Assembly: GCF_052065695.1 (NCBI RefSeq)
Contig: NZ_JBQHTM010000063.1
Span: forward strand, 1 to 13,098
Direction of reading: 5' to 3'
From: Intestinimonas sp052065695
Lineage (GTDB): Bacteria > Bacillota > Clostridia > Oscillospirales > Oscillospiraceae
DNA length: 13,098 bases
Position numbers and translations under genes: made by a program
Shown: positions 6,052-13,098 of the stretch, piece after piece
Layout: each line of letters begins with the position of its first letter
How positions within the stretch are numbered: position 1 is the first letter of the stretch
The notes under the pieces: model-generated
Told to the model about the DNA's origin: nothing
Databases searched by the model: none
The model's input: the letters and a program-made list of their open reading frames with translations, nothing else

Positions 6052-7410
6052 GATTTATTGCTCAACACGCTGACCGAATGGCTCAAGGAGCTTCTTGCCG
6101 GTGCGATTGCATCCAACCTGACGGGGATGGTGGACTCGGTAAACACGAAGGTCGGAGATATTGCGGCGCAGGTCGGTCAGACCCCGCAGGGCTGGAACAG
6201 CGGAATCTTCCATATGATTCAAAACCTTTCCAACAACGTGATCCTGCCCATAGCCGGTATCATTCTGGCGCTGGTCATGACCATGGAATTCATCCGCATC
6301 ATTATGGATAAGAACAACATGCATGATTTCGACACCTGGTCGATTCTCATGTGGGTGTTCAAAACAGCCTGCGCCATCCTGATCGTGTCCAACACCTGGA
6401 ATATCGTCATGGCGGTGTTTGACGTTTCTCAGACGGTGGTGAACAACGCCGCCGGCATTATCGTGGGCAATACGGATATCGAGCTTGTCACAGAGGGGCT
6501 TGAGGAAACGCTGATGGCCATGGAGCTTTCCAGCCTGATCGGCCTGTGGTTCCAGTCCATGATCGTGGGCGTGACCATGCATATCCTGTCCATCATCATT
6601 ATCCTGCCGGATATGCATGAGGCACTGGTCAGCCGGGGCGACTTCTATCAGGTCAGAGAAATTCTGGAGGCAGGCCGCCGTGAGAATGAGGCCAAATTGG
6701 AAGCCAGCCGGAATTACCGCGAAAAGCATCCGCAGATCTTCAAAAGCGGAATCGTCCGGTGCGGGCACTGCGGCTCCAACCTCGGTTACAGCCGCCACGG
6801 CGAGAAAAAAGAAGGCCGGTACAACTGCCGGAACAAGCAGTATGGCCGCTGCGATGTTGCCGTCGGCATCTCGGAGAAAAAGCTCGCGCCGATTGTCTGG
6901 AACGCAATCCAGACACAGTTTGCCCTGTTCGCGGATTTTGAGGAAGTAGCCGGGCGGCTGAAGGACAGCGGTATTCAGACGAAACGGCAGACCGAACTTC
7001 AGCAGGAAATGCTGGAAGTCGGTAATCAGCTGTCCGGTTATCAGAACAAACGGGAGCAGCTCTACAATGACTATGTGGACGGCATTCTCTCTGCCGGGGA
7101 CTATATGGAGCTGAAAACCCGTTTTGACACCGCATATCAGGAGCAGAGTTCCCGCCTCAATCAGCTGTCGGTAGAACTGGCCAGGCTGAACCGGATGCTT
7201 TCCGATGAGAACAAGTGGCTTGTGAACATCCGGAATATCCGTAAGGCGCGGAAGCTGACGCCGGAAATCGCCCAGGCGATGATTGACCACATCAACGTAT
7301 ATAAAACAGGTTATGCCCAGCACAGGCTGGAGATCATATTCTGCTTTCAGGAGGAACGGGACGCACTGGAAGCGGCTTATCACGAATTGGAAGGAGGTGA
7401 AGCCCGGTGA
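6049..7410 (+). CDS. Chimeric ORF: TrbL/VirB6 N-terminal half fused to a serine recombinase C-terminus
   Basis: Residues 1 to about 186 are the N-terminal part of a TrbL/VirB6-type mating-channel protein (LTEWLKELL, TPQGWNSGIF, MDKNNMHDFDTW, SNTWNIVM) with hydrophobic segments near 63-88, 97-120 and 160-186. At codon 187 (6607) the sequence changes to PDMHEALVSRGDFY and the rest is the C-terminal part of a large serine recombinase: end of the recombinase domain, zinc ribbon (C238-GH-C241, then YNCRNKQYGRC) and coiled coil. The resolvase catalytic domain is absent, and so are the remaining TrbL membrane segments. Both halves keep one frame without a stop. The likely origin is a deletion joining trbL to a recombinase gene further along the ICE. 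The product, if made, should be neither a working channel protein nor a recombinase, though it could be membrane-anchored and bind DNA. Its stop overlaps the start of the next gene. A mis-assembly is the main alternative. Confidence 0.85.
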   Translation: MDLLLNTLTEWLKELLAGAIASNLTGMVDSVNTKVGDIAAQVGQTPQGWNSGIFHMIQNLSNNVILPIAGIILALVMTMEFIRIIMDKNNMHDFDTWSILMWVFKTACAILIVSNTWNIVMAVFDVSQTVVNNAAGIIVGNTDIELVTEGLEETLMAMELSSLIGLWFQSMIVGVTMHILSIIIILPDMHEALVSRGDFYQVREILEAGRRENEAKLEASRNYREKHPQIFKSGIVRCGHCGSNLGYSRHGEKKEGRYNCRNKQYGRCDVAVGISEKKLAPIVWNAIQTQFALFADFEEVAGRLKDSGIQTKRQTELQQEMLEVGNQLSGYQNKREQLYNDYVDGILSAGDYMELKTRFDTAYQEQSSRLNQLSVELARLNRMLSDENKWLVNIRNIRKARKLTPEIAQAMIDHINVYKTGYAQHRLEIIFCFQEERDALEAAYHELEGGEAR

Positions 7411-9014
7411 AGAAACTGTACCTGTACATCCGCCTGTCGGATGCCGACGATGACCTGAAATTCAAGACCGAGAGCGAGAGCATCGCCAATCAGCGCACGC
7501 TGCTGTATCGGTTCATCCGCGCCCGCCGGGAGTTTGACGGCTATGAAGTGGTCGAGTTCATCGATGACGGCTACTCCGGCACCAACGGCAACCGTCCGTC
7601 CTTTGAGCGGATGATTGAAAGCCTGAAAAACGGCGAGGCAAACGTGGTCATCTGTAAGGATTTCAGCCGCTTTTTCCGCGACTATGTGGAGATCGGCGAC
7701 TATCTGGAGCGTATTTTTCCGTTCCTGGGCGTTCGCTTCATTGCCGTCAACGACGGGTATGACAGCGATGATTACAAGGGCTCCACGGCCGGCATGGAAG
7801 TGGTCATGAAGTACATCGTCTACTCCTATTACAGCCGCGACCTGTCCCAGAAGATCAAAACCGTCATGAGTACCAGAAAGAGCAAGGGCGAGTTCGTAGC
7901 TTCGCAGGCTCCATACGGATACATGAAAGACCCGGATGTGAAACGGAAGATCATTCCCAATCCGGATACCGCGCCTGTGGTGCGGAAAATCTTTGACCTT
8001 GCGCTGGAAGGAAAAACGGCGGCAGAGATTGCCGTTGTCCTGAACGATTATAAGCTGGAAACGCCATCGGCCTATTATATGCGGATGAATCCCGACAGCA
8101 AAAAGTTCCGCACTGCTTCTAAGGAAGCCTGCTGGACGGTCAGCAATGTGCGGGAGATTCTGAAGCGCCGGGAGTATACCGGCGTGATGGTCATGAATCA
8201 GCGCCGCTGGAAGGGGCTGGACAATCCTCGGACGGTATGGACGGATGAATCCGAGTGGCAGATCATCCCGGACTGCCATGAAGCCATTGTCAGCGAAAGC
8301 GAGTATGAAGAAGCACAGAAAGTGTTCCGTAAAATCCGCAAGGGGTATGAGCGGAGTCCTGATCAGTATCTGCTGCGCAGTCTGGTTCACTGCGGGGCCT
8401 GCGGACGCACCATGCAGCGGCAGAAACACTCCCCGGTGATTTACTACACCTGCCTCAAGTCTGTATCCAACAGAGAAACCGCCTGCCCGGTGGGCGAACG
8501 GTTCATTGAGGCCGACCTGGAGCGCATCGTGAAGAACGACCTGATTGAGAAGCTCCGTCTGCTGGTGGATGCAGATGATCGCCTGTATGCGGCGGCAGCG
8601 GCCAGCGAAGGCACAGAGGAAAACCTCAGATTTCGGCTGGAACAGATTGAGAAACGCATGAAGCAGATTTCCGTCAGCCGGGTCAGTGCTTACGAGCGGT
8701 ATGCCGAAGGACGACTTCAGAGGGATATATACCTCATGGAACGCGATAAACTGAACGCGGAGAACGACAGCCTCAGCTCCGAGAAAGAGCGGCTGGAAAA
8801 GGAGCTTTTAGCCCTTTCTCAGAGCAGAAACCACGAATTAACGGAGACCTGCGATATGGCCCGCCGGACGCTGACTGCGGACGAGCTGACCAATGAAATG
8901 CTCCTGTTCTTTATCGACCGTGTGAATGTGTACAGCGGCATGAGGGTGGAGATCATCTATCGATTCTCTGATGAGATTGCCCGGTTGATTGGGCAGGAGA
9001 ATACAGCAGAATAA
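7407..9014 (+). CDS. Large serine recombinase of the outer ICE
   Basis: A 535-residue serine recombinase that looks intact. The catalytic domain begins YIRLSDADDD with nucleophile S11, then SESIANQRTLL. The arginine motif is KDFSRFFRDYVEIGDYLE near residues 90-107. The recombinase domain (about 160-300) and zinc ribbon (C329-GA-C332, then YYTCLKSVSNRETAC) follow, and a long coiled coil spans about 395-475. The GTG start at 7407 has AAGGAGG at 7391-7397 and overlaps the stop of the preceding chimeric gene by four bases, so the pair is translationally coupled. It differs strongly from the TnpX-like recombinase at 4117-5787. About 90 bases separate its stop from hsdM sequence, consistent with a recombinase coded at the end of the element it moves. 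I infer that it, perhaps together with the now-truncated partner, inserted the ICE into hsdM. Confidence 0.93.
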   Translation: MKKLYLYIRLSDADDDLKFKTESESIANQRTLLYRFIRARREFDGYEVVEFIDDGYSGTNGNRPSFERMIESLKNGEANVVICKDFSRFFRDYVEIGDYLERIFPFLGVRFIAVNDGYDSDDYKGSTAGMEVVMKYIVYSYYSRDLSQKIKTVMSTRKSKGEFVASQAPYGYMKDPDVKRKIIPNPDTAPVVRKIFDLALEGKTAAEIAVVLNDYKLETPSAYYMRMNPDSKKFRTASKEACWTVSNVREILKRREYTGVMVMNQRRWKGLDNPRTVWTDESEWQIIPDCHEAIVSESEYEEAQKVFRKIRKGYERSPDQYLLRSLVHCGACGRTMQRQKHSPVIYYTCLKSVSNRETACPVGERFIEADLERIVKNDLIEKLRLLVDADDRLYAAAAASEGTEENLRFRLEQIEKRMKQISVSRVSAYERYAEGRLQRDIYLMERDKLNAENDSLSSEKERLEKELLALSQSRNHELTETCDMARRTLTADELTNEMLLFFIDRVNVYSGMRVEIIYRFSDEIARLIGQENTAE

Positions 9015-9016
9015 CA

Positions 9017-9054
9017 GAAGGAGCGGGCCCTGGATTGCCGGGTACCGCTCCTTC
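9017..9054 (+). terminator. Strong 10-bp hairpin after the ICE recombinase
   Basis: GAAGGAGCGG (9017-9026) pairs perfectly with CCGCTCCTTC (9045-9054), and CCC/GGG inside can extend the stem. It starts three bases after the recombinase stop codon. No T-run follows directly, but a second hairpin with a T-run comes next, so the two may act in tandem. It may also belong to the attachment-site region. Confidence 0.55.
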
Positions 9055-9056
9055 GC

Positions 9057-9085
9057 ATGTGGGCTTGAACAGCCCATATTTTTTT
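9057..9085 (+). terminator. Rho-independent terminator at the ICE end
   Basis: ATGTGGGCT (9057-9065) pairs with AGCCCATAT (9071-9079) around a TGAAC loop with one G-T wobble, followed by a run of six T. This is a textbook intrinsic terminator in the forward direction. It would stop transcription from the recombinase genes from entering the hsdM fragment and hsdS. Confidence 0.78.
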
Positions 9086-9089
9086 AGTC

Positions 9090-9115
9090 TTTGCTTAACA
9101 TCAGCAAACCCACCG
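9090..9115. other. Candidate ICE attachment junction (attR) within hsdM
   Basis: Coding similarity to HsdM begins at GCAAACCCACCG (9104-9115; ANPP) and nothing HsdM-like precedes it in frame. A serine recombinase crossover core of two bases should lie in or next to this stretch. It cannot be fixed without the other junction or an empty hsdM. Confidence 0.5.
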
Positions 9116-9745
9116 TTCAAGGGCACCGTGGACGCGGAGAGCATCCACGACAATCTGAAAGCGGTGACCAACACCAAAAAGACCGAGCTGCTGTTTCTGG
9201 CGCTGTTTCTGCGGATGCTGAAAAAGGGCGGCCAGTGCGCCTGCATCGTGCCGGACGGGGTGCTGTTCGGCTCATCCAAGGCCCACAAAGCCATCCGCAA
9301 GGAACTGGTGGAGAACCATCAGCTGCGGGCCGTCATCTCCATGCCCTCCGGCGTGTTCAAGCCCTACGCGGGGGTGTCCACGGCAGTGCTGGTGTTCACC
9401 AAGACCGGCGCGGGCGGCACCGAAAACGTGTGGTTCTATGACATGAAGGCCGACGGCTTTTCTCTGGACGACAAGCGCAGCGAAATTTCGGACAACGACA
9501 TCCCCGACATCATCCAGCGGTTCCACAACCTCGATCAGGAAGCCGACCGCCCCCGCACCGCGCAGAGCTTTTTGGTACCCCGGCAGGAGATTGCCGACAA
9601 CGACTATGATCTGTCCATCAATAAATATAAAAAGGAAGAGTATGTGCCGGTGGAATATCCCCCGACAAAAGAGCTGATGAAAGACCTGCATGCGCTGGAG
9701 GCGGAGATCACCGCAGGGCTGGCGGAATTGGAGGGGATGCTGTGA
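9104..9745 (+). pseudogene. hsdM: hsdM 3' fragment: type I restriction-modification methyltransferase subunit
   Basis: The fragment codes for about 213 C-terminal residues of an HsdM N6-adenine methyltransferase, beginning exactly at the catalytic motif ANPPFKG (motif IV, coded 9104-9124). Conserved HsdM sequences follow: TKKTELLFLALFLRMLKKGG, VPDGVLFGSSKAHKAIR, SMPSGVFKPYAGVSTAVLVFTK and VWFYDMKADG. The N-terminal helical domain and the SAM-binding motif I, normally some 280 residues, are absent. In-frame sequence before 9104 belongs to the ICE end and the terminator. A TTG at 9035 is in frame but has no supporting ribosome binding site. The stop at 9743-9745 overlaps the hsdS start, as in intact hsdMS operons. 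This fragment cannot be an active methyltransferase. Base composition is noticeably more GC-rich than the genes that follow hsdS. Confidence 0.88.
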
Positions 9746-10842
9746 TGGCAAAGTTAGGAGATATTATAGAGCAAATCCGGGGGGTTTCATATAAACCAGC
9801 GGATTTGCATGATAATCTAAATAACAACAGTGTTATTTTATTGCGTGCAAACAACATTCAAAATGGAAAAATCGTGATTGATGATGTGGTATATGTTTCA
9901 AAAAATAAAGTAAGTGAATCTCAATATTTAAGGCAGGGAGACATACTTGTATGCACGTCTAGCGGCAGTAAGGAACTAGTTGGAAAGGCCGCATTTGTAG
10001 ATAAAGACTTACCTATGGTATTTGGAGCGTTTTGCAAAGTTGTACGCCCTAAAATAGAATGCTGTGAATACATGGGACACTTCTTTCAGTCCCCTTATTA
10101 CCGCAACCATATTTCAGCAGCATCAGCGGGGGCTAACATAAATAATTTGAGAAATGAACACATAGCTGATTTACACATTCCACTCCCATCTTTTGACGAA
10201 CAGCGCAAAATTGCGGCGGTGCTGGATAAGGTCAGCCACCTGATTTCCAAACGCCGCCAGCAGCTTAACAAGCTGGATGAGATGGTCAAGGCTAGATTTG
10301 TGGAGATGTTTGGAGAGCCTATCTACAATAGTAAAGGGCTACCAACCGAACAAGGAATAAACTTTTTCAAATTATCAAATGGAAAGTTTCTGCCTGAATC
10401 AAAACGCTTTACTTCTGGTATTCCTGCTTACGGTGGTAACGGTGTTTCATGGTATACAGATGACCCCATGATAAAAAATAATACTCTTGTTGTTGGTCGT
10501 GTTGGGTTTCAGAGCGGTAATGTTCGTTTTGTTGAAGGACCGCTTTGGATCACTGATAACGCCATGTATGTAAGTGACTATGATACACAAAAATATGACC
10601 TGCTTTTTCTATGCGCACTGATGGAGCACATCAATTTTACACGTTTTCAAGACGCAGGAGATTTAAAAAAAATAACACAGAAGCCCTTTATGAACATGGA
10701 ATATATTCGACCATCTTTGCATGAACAACACAAATATGTTTTCTTTGTAAAGCAGACCGAAAAAATGAAAACCACCGTCAGCCACAGCCTTGAAAAGCTG
10801 GAAACACTGAAAAAGGCGCTGATGCAGGAATATTTTGGGTGA
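9745..10842 (+). CDS. hsdS: Type I restriction-modification specificity subunit HsdS
   Basis: A 365-residue HsdS, which gives the type I enzyme its bipartite DNA target. It has two target-recognition domains (about 1-150 and 195-315). Each is followed by a helical conserved segment: PLPSFDEQRKIAAVLDKVSH continuing to VEMFG, and RPSLHEQHKYVFFVKQ continuing to LMQEYFG. These long helices form the spacer between the two half-sites. ATG 9745 overlaps the hsdM stop (TGATG) and has GGAGGGG at 9730-9736; the GTG at 9742 is less likely. The recognition domains are AT-rich, whereas the central conserved helix and the upstream hsdM are GC-rich, a mosaic typical of domain exchange. With hsdM split, HsdS has no partner from this locus. 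Coupling to a downstream hsdR cannot be checked in this window. Confidence 0.93.
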   Translation: MAKLGDIIEQIRGVSYKPADLHDNLNNNSVILLRANNIQNGKIVIDDVVYVSKNKVSESQYLRQGDILVCTSSGSKELVGKAAFVDKDLPMVFGAFCKVVRPKIECCEYMGHFFQSPYYRNHISAASAGANINNLRNEHIADLHIPLPSFDEQRKIAAVLDKVSHLISKRRQQLNKLDEMVKARFVEMFGEPIYNSKGLPTEQGINFFKLSNGKFLPESKRFTSGIPAYGGNGVSWYTDDPMIKNNTLVVGRVGFQSGNVRFVEGPLWITDNAMYVSDYDTQKYDLLFLCALMEHINFTRFQDAGDLKKITQKPFMNMEYIRPSLHEQHKYVFFVKQTEKMKTTVSHSLEKLETLKKALMQEYFG

Positions 10843-10851
10843 GGTAAACTT

Positions 10852-11673
10852 ATGGAATTCCCTAAACAAATAAAAGATACTGTATATCGACTTCTTCAAG
10901 AACCAACATTGGATCACTTTCGTGAATTCTTGCAGGACCAAACGGGCGAACACAACGCCATTGATTTTAAACAAGAGTGGATTGAGAAGGATAAGCTGGC
11001 AAAATTAATGCTTGCCTTAGCAAATTATGGTGGTGGAATTGTTGTTTTTGGCGTACATGAAAATGACGATAAAACATTTTCATGTAATGGGTTGAAAGAG
11101 TTACAGGCCAAAGAGCAGATAGGGACATGGATAAAGCCATATATTTCTTCCAGTTTGAAGTATGATGTATATGATTTTAGCTACCAAACATCTGAGTATG
11201 AGGCATTGAATGGAAAACAATTTCAAATGCTTTTTGTTGAAGACACTCCCCAATTTTTACCATTCATATCTCGAAAAGAAGGTTCCAATATTAAGCCCTC
11301 TACTATTTATATACGACGTGGAACATCCGATGAACAAGTTACAGAAGAAGAATTATCTCATATTCTAGAGCGCCGAATCAAGCACATCTTCCCTGTAACT
11401 GGAAAACCCCTGGTTTTGGAGGAGCATCTTGAACAACTTAAAATCCTGTATAACCATATTGAGCCGACAATTTCCAAGATAAAAAATCCTGAAGACATTC
11501 CGTTTGCACAGGCCTTAAAAACTTTAGCTGCGTTGGCGAAAGGATTTACTGGCGCATATGAGTATGCGCCAGTAAAAAATCCACTGTATCCTGATGAATC
11601 TTACGAAGAGTTTATTGCCTCACTAATTGATAAAAAGAAGAAGAAAATTGAGCGAGTGCTTGATTTGCAGTAA
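10852..11673 (+). CDS. AlbA_2 (Schlafen-type) domain ATP-binding protein
   Basis: A 273-residue protein with an N-terminal AlbA_2/Schlafen-like domain (older name AAA_4). The hallmarks are NAIDFKQEW (about 35-43) and ALANYGGGIVVFGVHEND (about 55-72), then a beta-rich region ending in STIYIRRGTSDEQVTEEEL. After about 185 the protein is helical, with a lysine-rich end. It starts nine bases after hsdS with GAGG at 10843-10846, so it is in the same operon. AlbA_2 proteins are annotated as ATP-binding transcription regulators or, in Schlafen relatives, RNA nucleases; several occur in restriction and other defence loci. No helix-turn-helix or nuclease domain is obvious here. Domain assignment is firm; function is inferred only from position. 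Confidence 0.82.
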   Translation: MEFPKQIKDTVYRLLQEPTLDHFREFLQDQTGEHNAIDFKQEWIEKDKLAKLMLALANYGGGIVVFGVHENDDKTFSCNGLKELQAKEQIGTWIKPYISSSLKYDVYDFSYQTSEYEALNGKQFQMLFVEDTPQFLPFISRKEGSNIKPSTIYIRRGTSDEQVTEEELSHILERRIKHIFPVTGKPLVLEEHLEQLKILYNHIEPTISKIKNPEDIPFAQALKTLAALAKGFTGAYEYAPVKNPLYPDESYEEFIASLIDKKKKKIERVLDLQ

Positions 11674-11686
11674 GGGGGCTTTATTA

Positions 11687-12454
11687 ATGGTGAAATTTAT
11701 TTCAGAGAACTGGGCAAATATTTTACTTATTGTCGTAGGCAGCTTTGCCCTTGCAACCTATATATTGCAGGAGCGGAAGCAAAAGATTGATGCAGCTTCT
11801 CTTATCGTGCTTCAAATTGATGAATTCCAGGAGCGGTTACGGGAAATTTCCACATTTATTGTGGACGGACAACTGAATGAAACCGCGTTCTATGAATCGC
11901 TTCCCTTGATGGAAACGGATTATTGGAACAAGTACAAACATTACTTTGTCAGAAAAATGGATGCGACCAGCTACACAGCACTGAATCAACTGTATGAGTA
12001 TGTGTCAGAGATTCAGGAACAACAGTTGCTCATGAAGACATTCCAAAAGAATTCCTTTCAGATAACCCAAAATATTTTAGCCAATATAGAATCTCAGTTT
12101 ATTATGGATGATTTTAATAATGCTTGCACAGGAGTTACGGCACAGAACATTTCTTCTGCTATGGGAAATATGATTCCGCAAGGCGTTTCGGAGGAAGATC
12201 GAAATACGCTGAACGCAATGGTGCAACAAATAGCGACACAGAATTCCAGTTTTGATATAAACCGGTTTTGGACCCTCTACAACCAGCAGAGAAACTGGAC
12301 TAAGTCCATCATTAACCAAGGGGCATTAACTTCCTACACTCCTGTCCAAATTCGCATAAGCTTAGAGAAGATGTTAACGAAATATTCTATGCTTGAGATA
12401 AGTGGAACAGATGGCTATCGAATGCTCAAAAAGACTTCTAAACAAAAATTTTAA
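11687..12454 (+). CDS. Unknown protein with one N-terminal membrane helix
   Basis: I do not recognise this 255-residue protein. Residues about 8-26 (NWANILLIVVGSFALATYI) form a single membrane segment followed by positive charges (QERKQK), suggesting an anchor with the rest in the cytoplasm. The remainder is mostly helical and polar, with possible coiled coil in the middle (IQEQQLLMKTFQKNS) and no cysteine-rich or enzymatic motif that I can identify. ATG 11687 is chosen because AAGGGGGC (11672-11679) stands just upstream. An in-frame ATG at 11627 would lie inside the AlbA_2 gene and add 20 residues that break the membrane-anchor pattern. The gap to the AlbA_2 stop is 13 bases, so it is in the same transcription unit. 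It could be a membrane sensor or effector of the restriction-locus cassette, but nothing proves it. Confidence 0.7.
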   Translation: MVKFISENWANILLIVVGSFALATYILQERKQKIDAASLIVLQIDEFQERLREISTFIVDGQLNETAFYESLPLMETDYWNKYKHYFVRKMDATSYTALNQLYEYVSEIQEQQLLMKTFQKNSFQITQNILANIESQFIMDDFNNACTGVTAQNISSAMGNMIPQGVSEEDRNTLNAMVQQIATQNSSFDINRFWTLYNQQRNWTKSIINQGALTSYTPVQIRISLEKMLTKYSMLEISGTDGYRMLKKTSKQKF

Positions 12455-12472
12455 GCTAGCAAGAGGTCTATT

Positions 12473-13098
12473 ATGGAAGAAGATGTTACAAAGATATATG
12501 AGGAATATTCGGAAGAACTTCTGTTTTGTAAATATTTTATAGCTGAAAAATTACAACATCATGCTGAGATGGGTAGATGTGGAGAAAACATCCTCAAAAA
12601 TTGCCTCCAGGAACGGTTCCAAATGCTGGAATTTGTTACCGGCTTTATTGCATGGGCCAATCATCAAAGCCCGCAATGCGACATCCTTGTGTGCAGGAAA
12701 AATTTCTATAGACGTCAATTAGGCGGAGATGCTTTTCTGGTAGATCCCCATGATTGCATAATGATCATAGAAGTTAAGGGAAATGCGACCTTGGACGATT
12801 TAACCGAAACTATTGAAAAAAATAAATTTTTCCTGTTGCATGGTGAAACAAAACATATAAAATTAGCGTTGTTTGCCTATAAAACTCGAATTGGAAAGCA
12901 GCGCTTGTATAAAGAGTTTGGTTATAAATACGACAGAAGCACAAAAGGATATATCCAAGAACGACTTTCAGAAGAAAAGCAAATAGACTGTTATGAAATG
13001 ACATTTTTCAATCGAAAAAGTCAACGAACTTTTACCTGTCAAATTGTGCAGAATGCCAAACGGCATCTGAAAGGGGCTAAGACGATGCAGATTTCCGG
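12473..13098 (+). CDS. DUF6602-type, PD-(D/E)XK-like protein (3' end cut by window)
   Basis: An open frame from ATG 12473, with AAGAGG at 12461-12466, that runs for 208 codons without a stop to the window end. It has GENIL near residues 37-41, SPQCDILVC with D70, and IMIIEVKG with E100-V-K102. Together these give the E...D...ExK pattern of PD-(D/E)XK nuclease folds. The order GENIL/TGFI/SPQ-D-IL/EVK is what I recall for DUF6602 proteins, which are often found in restriction and anti-phage contexts. It begins 18 bases after the membrane-protein gene, on the same strand and equally AT-rich. The likely role is nucleic-acid cleavage within a defence operon; this is inference from the motif and neighbours. 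The true C-terminus is unknown. Confidence 0.7.
   Translation, partial: MEEDVTKIYEEYSEELLFCKYFIAEKLQHHAEMGRCGENILKNCLQERFQMLEFVTGFIAWANHQSPQCDILVCRKNFYRRQLGGDAFLVDPHDCIMIIEVKGNATLDDLTETIEKNKFFLLHGETKHIKLALFAYKTRIGKQRLYKEFGYKYDRSTKGYIQERLSEEKQIDCYEMTFFNRKSQRTFTCQIVQNAKRHLKGAKTMQIS

Larger units (their letters stand above)
5882..9103 (+). mobile_element. Right-hand part of a deleted Tn1549-like ICE inserted in hsdM
   Basis: The order maff2 remnant, trbL, recombinase fragment, recombinase, then an abrupt switch to the interior of hsdM, fits the right end of a Tn1549-like conjugative element. PrgI, VirB4/TraE and cell-wall hydrolase genes that normally follow trbL are missing, replaced by the trbL-recombinase junction at about 6607. 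The right boundary is set at 9103 because hsdM codons (ANPPF) start at 9104. The true crossover may be a few bases either side. The left end is outside the window. The layout is seen; element identity is from knowledge of the family; the insertion and deletion history is inference. Confidence 0.65.

Noticed and set aside
6042..6311. ATG-started frame of 89 residues beginning at 6042
   Set aside because: It is only three bases from the ribosome binding site, and its product is unlike any Maff2 or TrbL protein, while the frame from TTG 6049 is clearly TrbL.
9035..9103. TTG-started extension of the hsdM fragment upstream of 9104
   Set aside because: These codons run through the ICE hairpins and terminator; nothing in them resembles HsdM and no ribosome binding site precedes the TTG.
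1..13098. CRISPR array, tRNA or rRNA genes
   Set aside because: No regularly spaced repeats and no cloverleaf- or rRNA-like conserved sequence were seen in the window.

Overview
The window reads as a gut-type Firmicutes (Clostridia) genome fragment built of mobile elements nested inside one another. The codon usage, AGGAGG-like ribosome binding sites, frequent TTG/GTG starts and the protein families (MobA/MobL relaxase, TnpW, TnpX-like serine recombinase, Maff2, TrbL) are those of Lachnospiraceae/Ruminococcaceae conjugative and mobilizable elements. I cannot name a species from sequence alone.

Layout. (1) About 1-5880: most of a small mobilizable transposon of the Tn4451/TnpX type. It carries a MobA/MobL relaxase whose 5' end looks damaged, a CHC2 zinc-finger primase-like protein, a VapE-type P-loop ATPase, a short TnpW-like protein and a large serine recombinase. 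(2) 5882-5962: the last 26 codons of a maff2 gene, starting abruptly at a GA dinucleotide. I infer that the transposon is inserted in maff2 of a larger integrative conjugative element (ICE). (3) 6049-9014: the ICE backbone resumes with trbL, but after about 186 codons the frame runs straight into the C-terminal part of a serine recombinase that has no catalytic domain. This looks like the scar of a large internal deletion. A complete second serine recombinase follows, translationally coupled, then two strong hairpins, the second with a U-tract. (4) 9104-9745: hsdM of a type I restriction-modification locus begins in mid-gene at the codons of the catalytic NPPF motif, so the ICE end appears to lie inside hsdM. 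(5) 9745-13098: the rest of the host restriction locus: hsdS, an AlbA_2 (Schlafen-type) ATP-binding protein, a single-pass membrane protein of unknown function, and a PD-(D/E)XK-like DUF6602-type protein cut off by the window end.

How the parts work together. The recombinases move the two nested elements. The relaxase, if functional, would let the inner one be mobilized by a helper conjugation system. The outer ICE seems to have lost most of its transfer genes and to be degenerate. Its insertion splits the methyltransferase subunit gene, which should inactivate the methylation half of the type I system unless the element excises. The AT-rich genes after hsdS are closely spaced, same-strand and not mobile-element genes; they are candidates for an accessory defence cassette.
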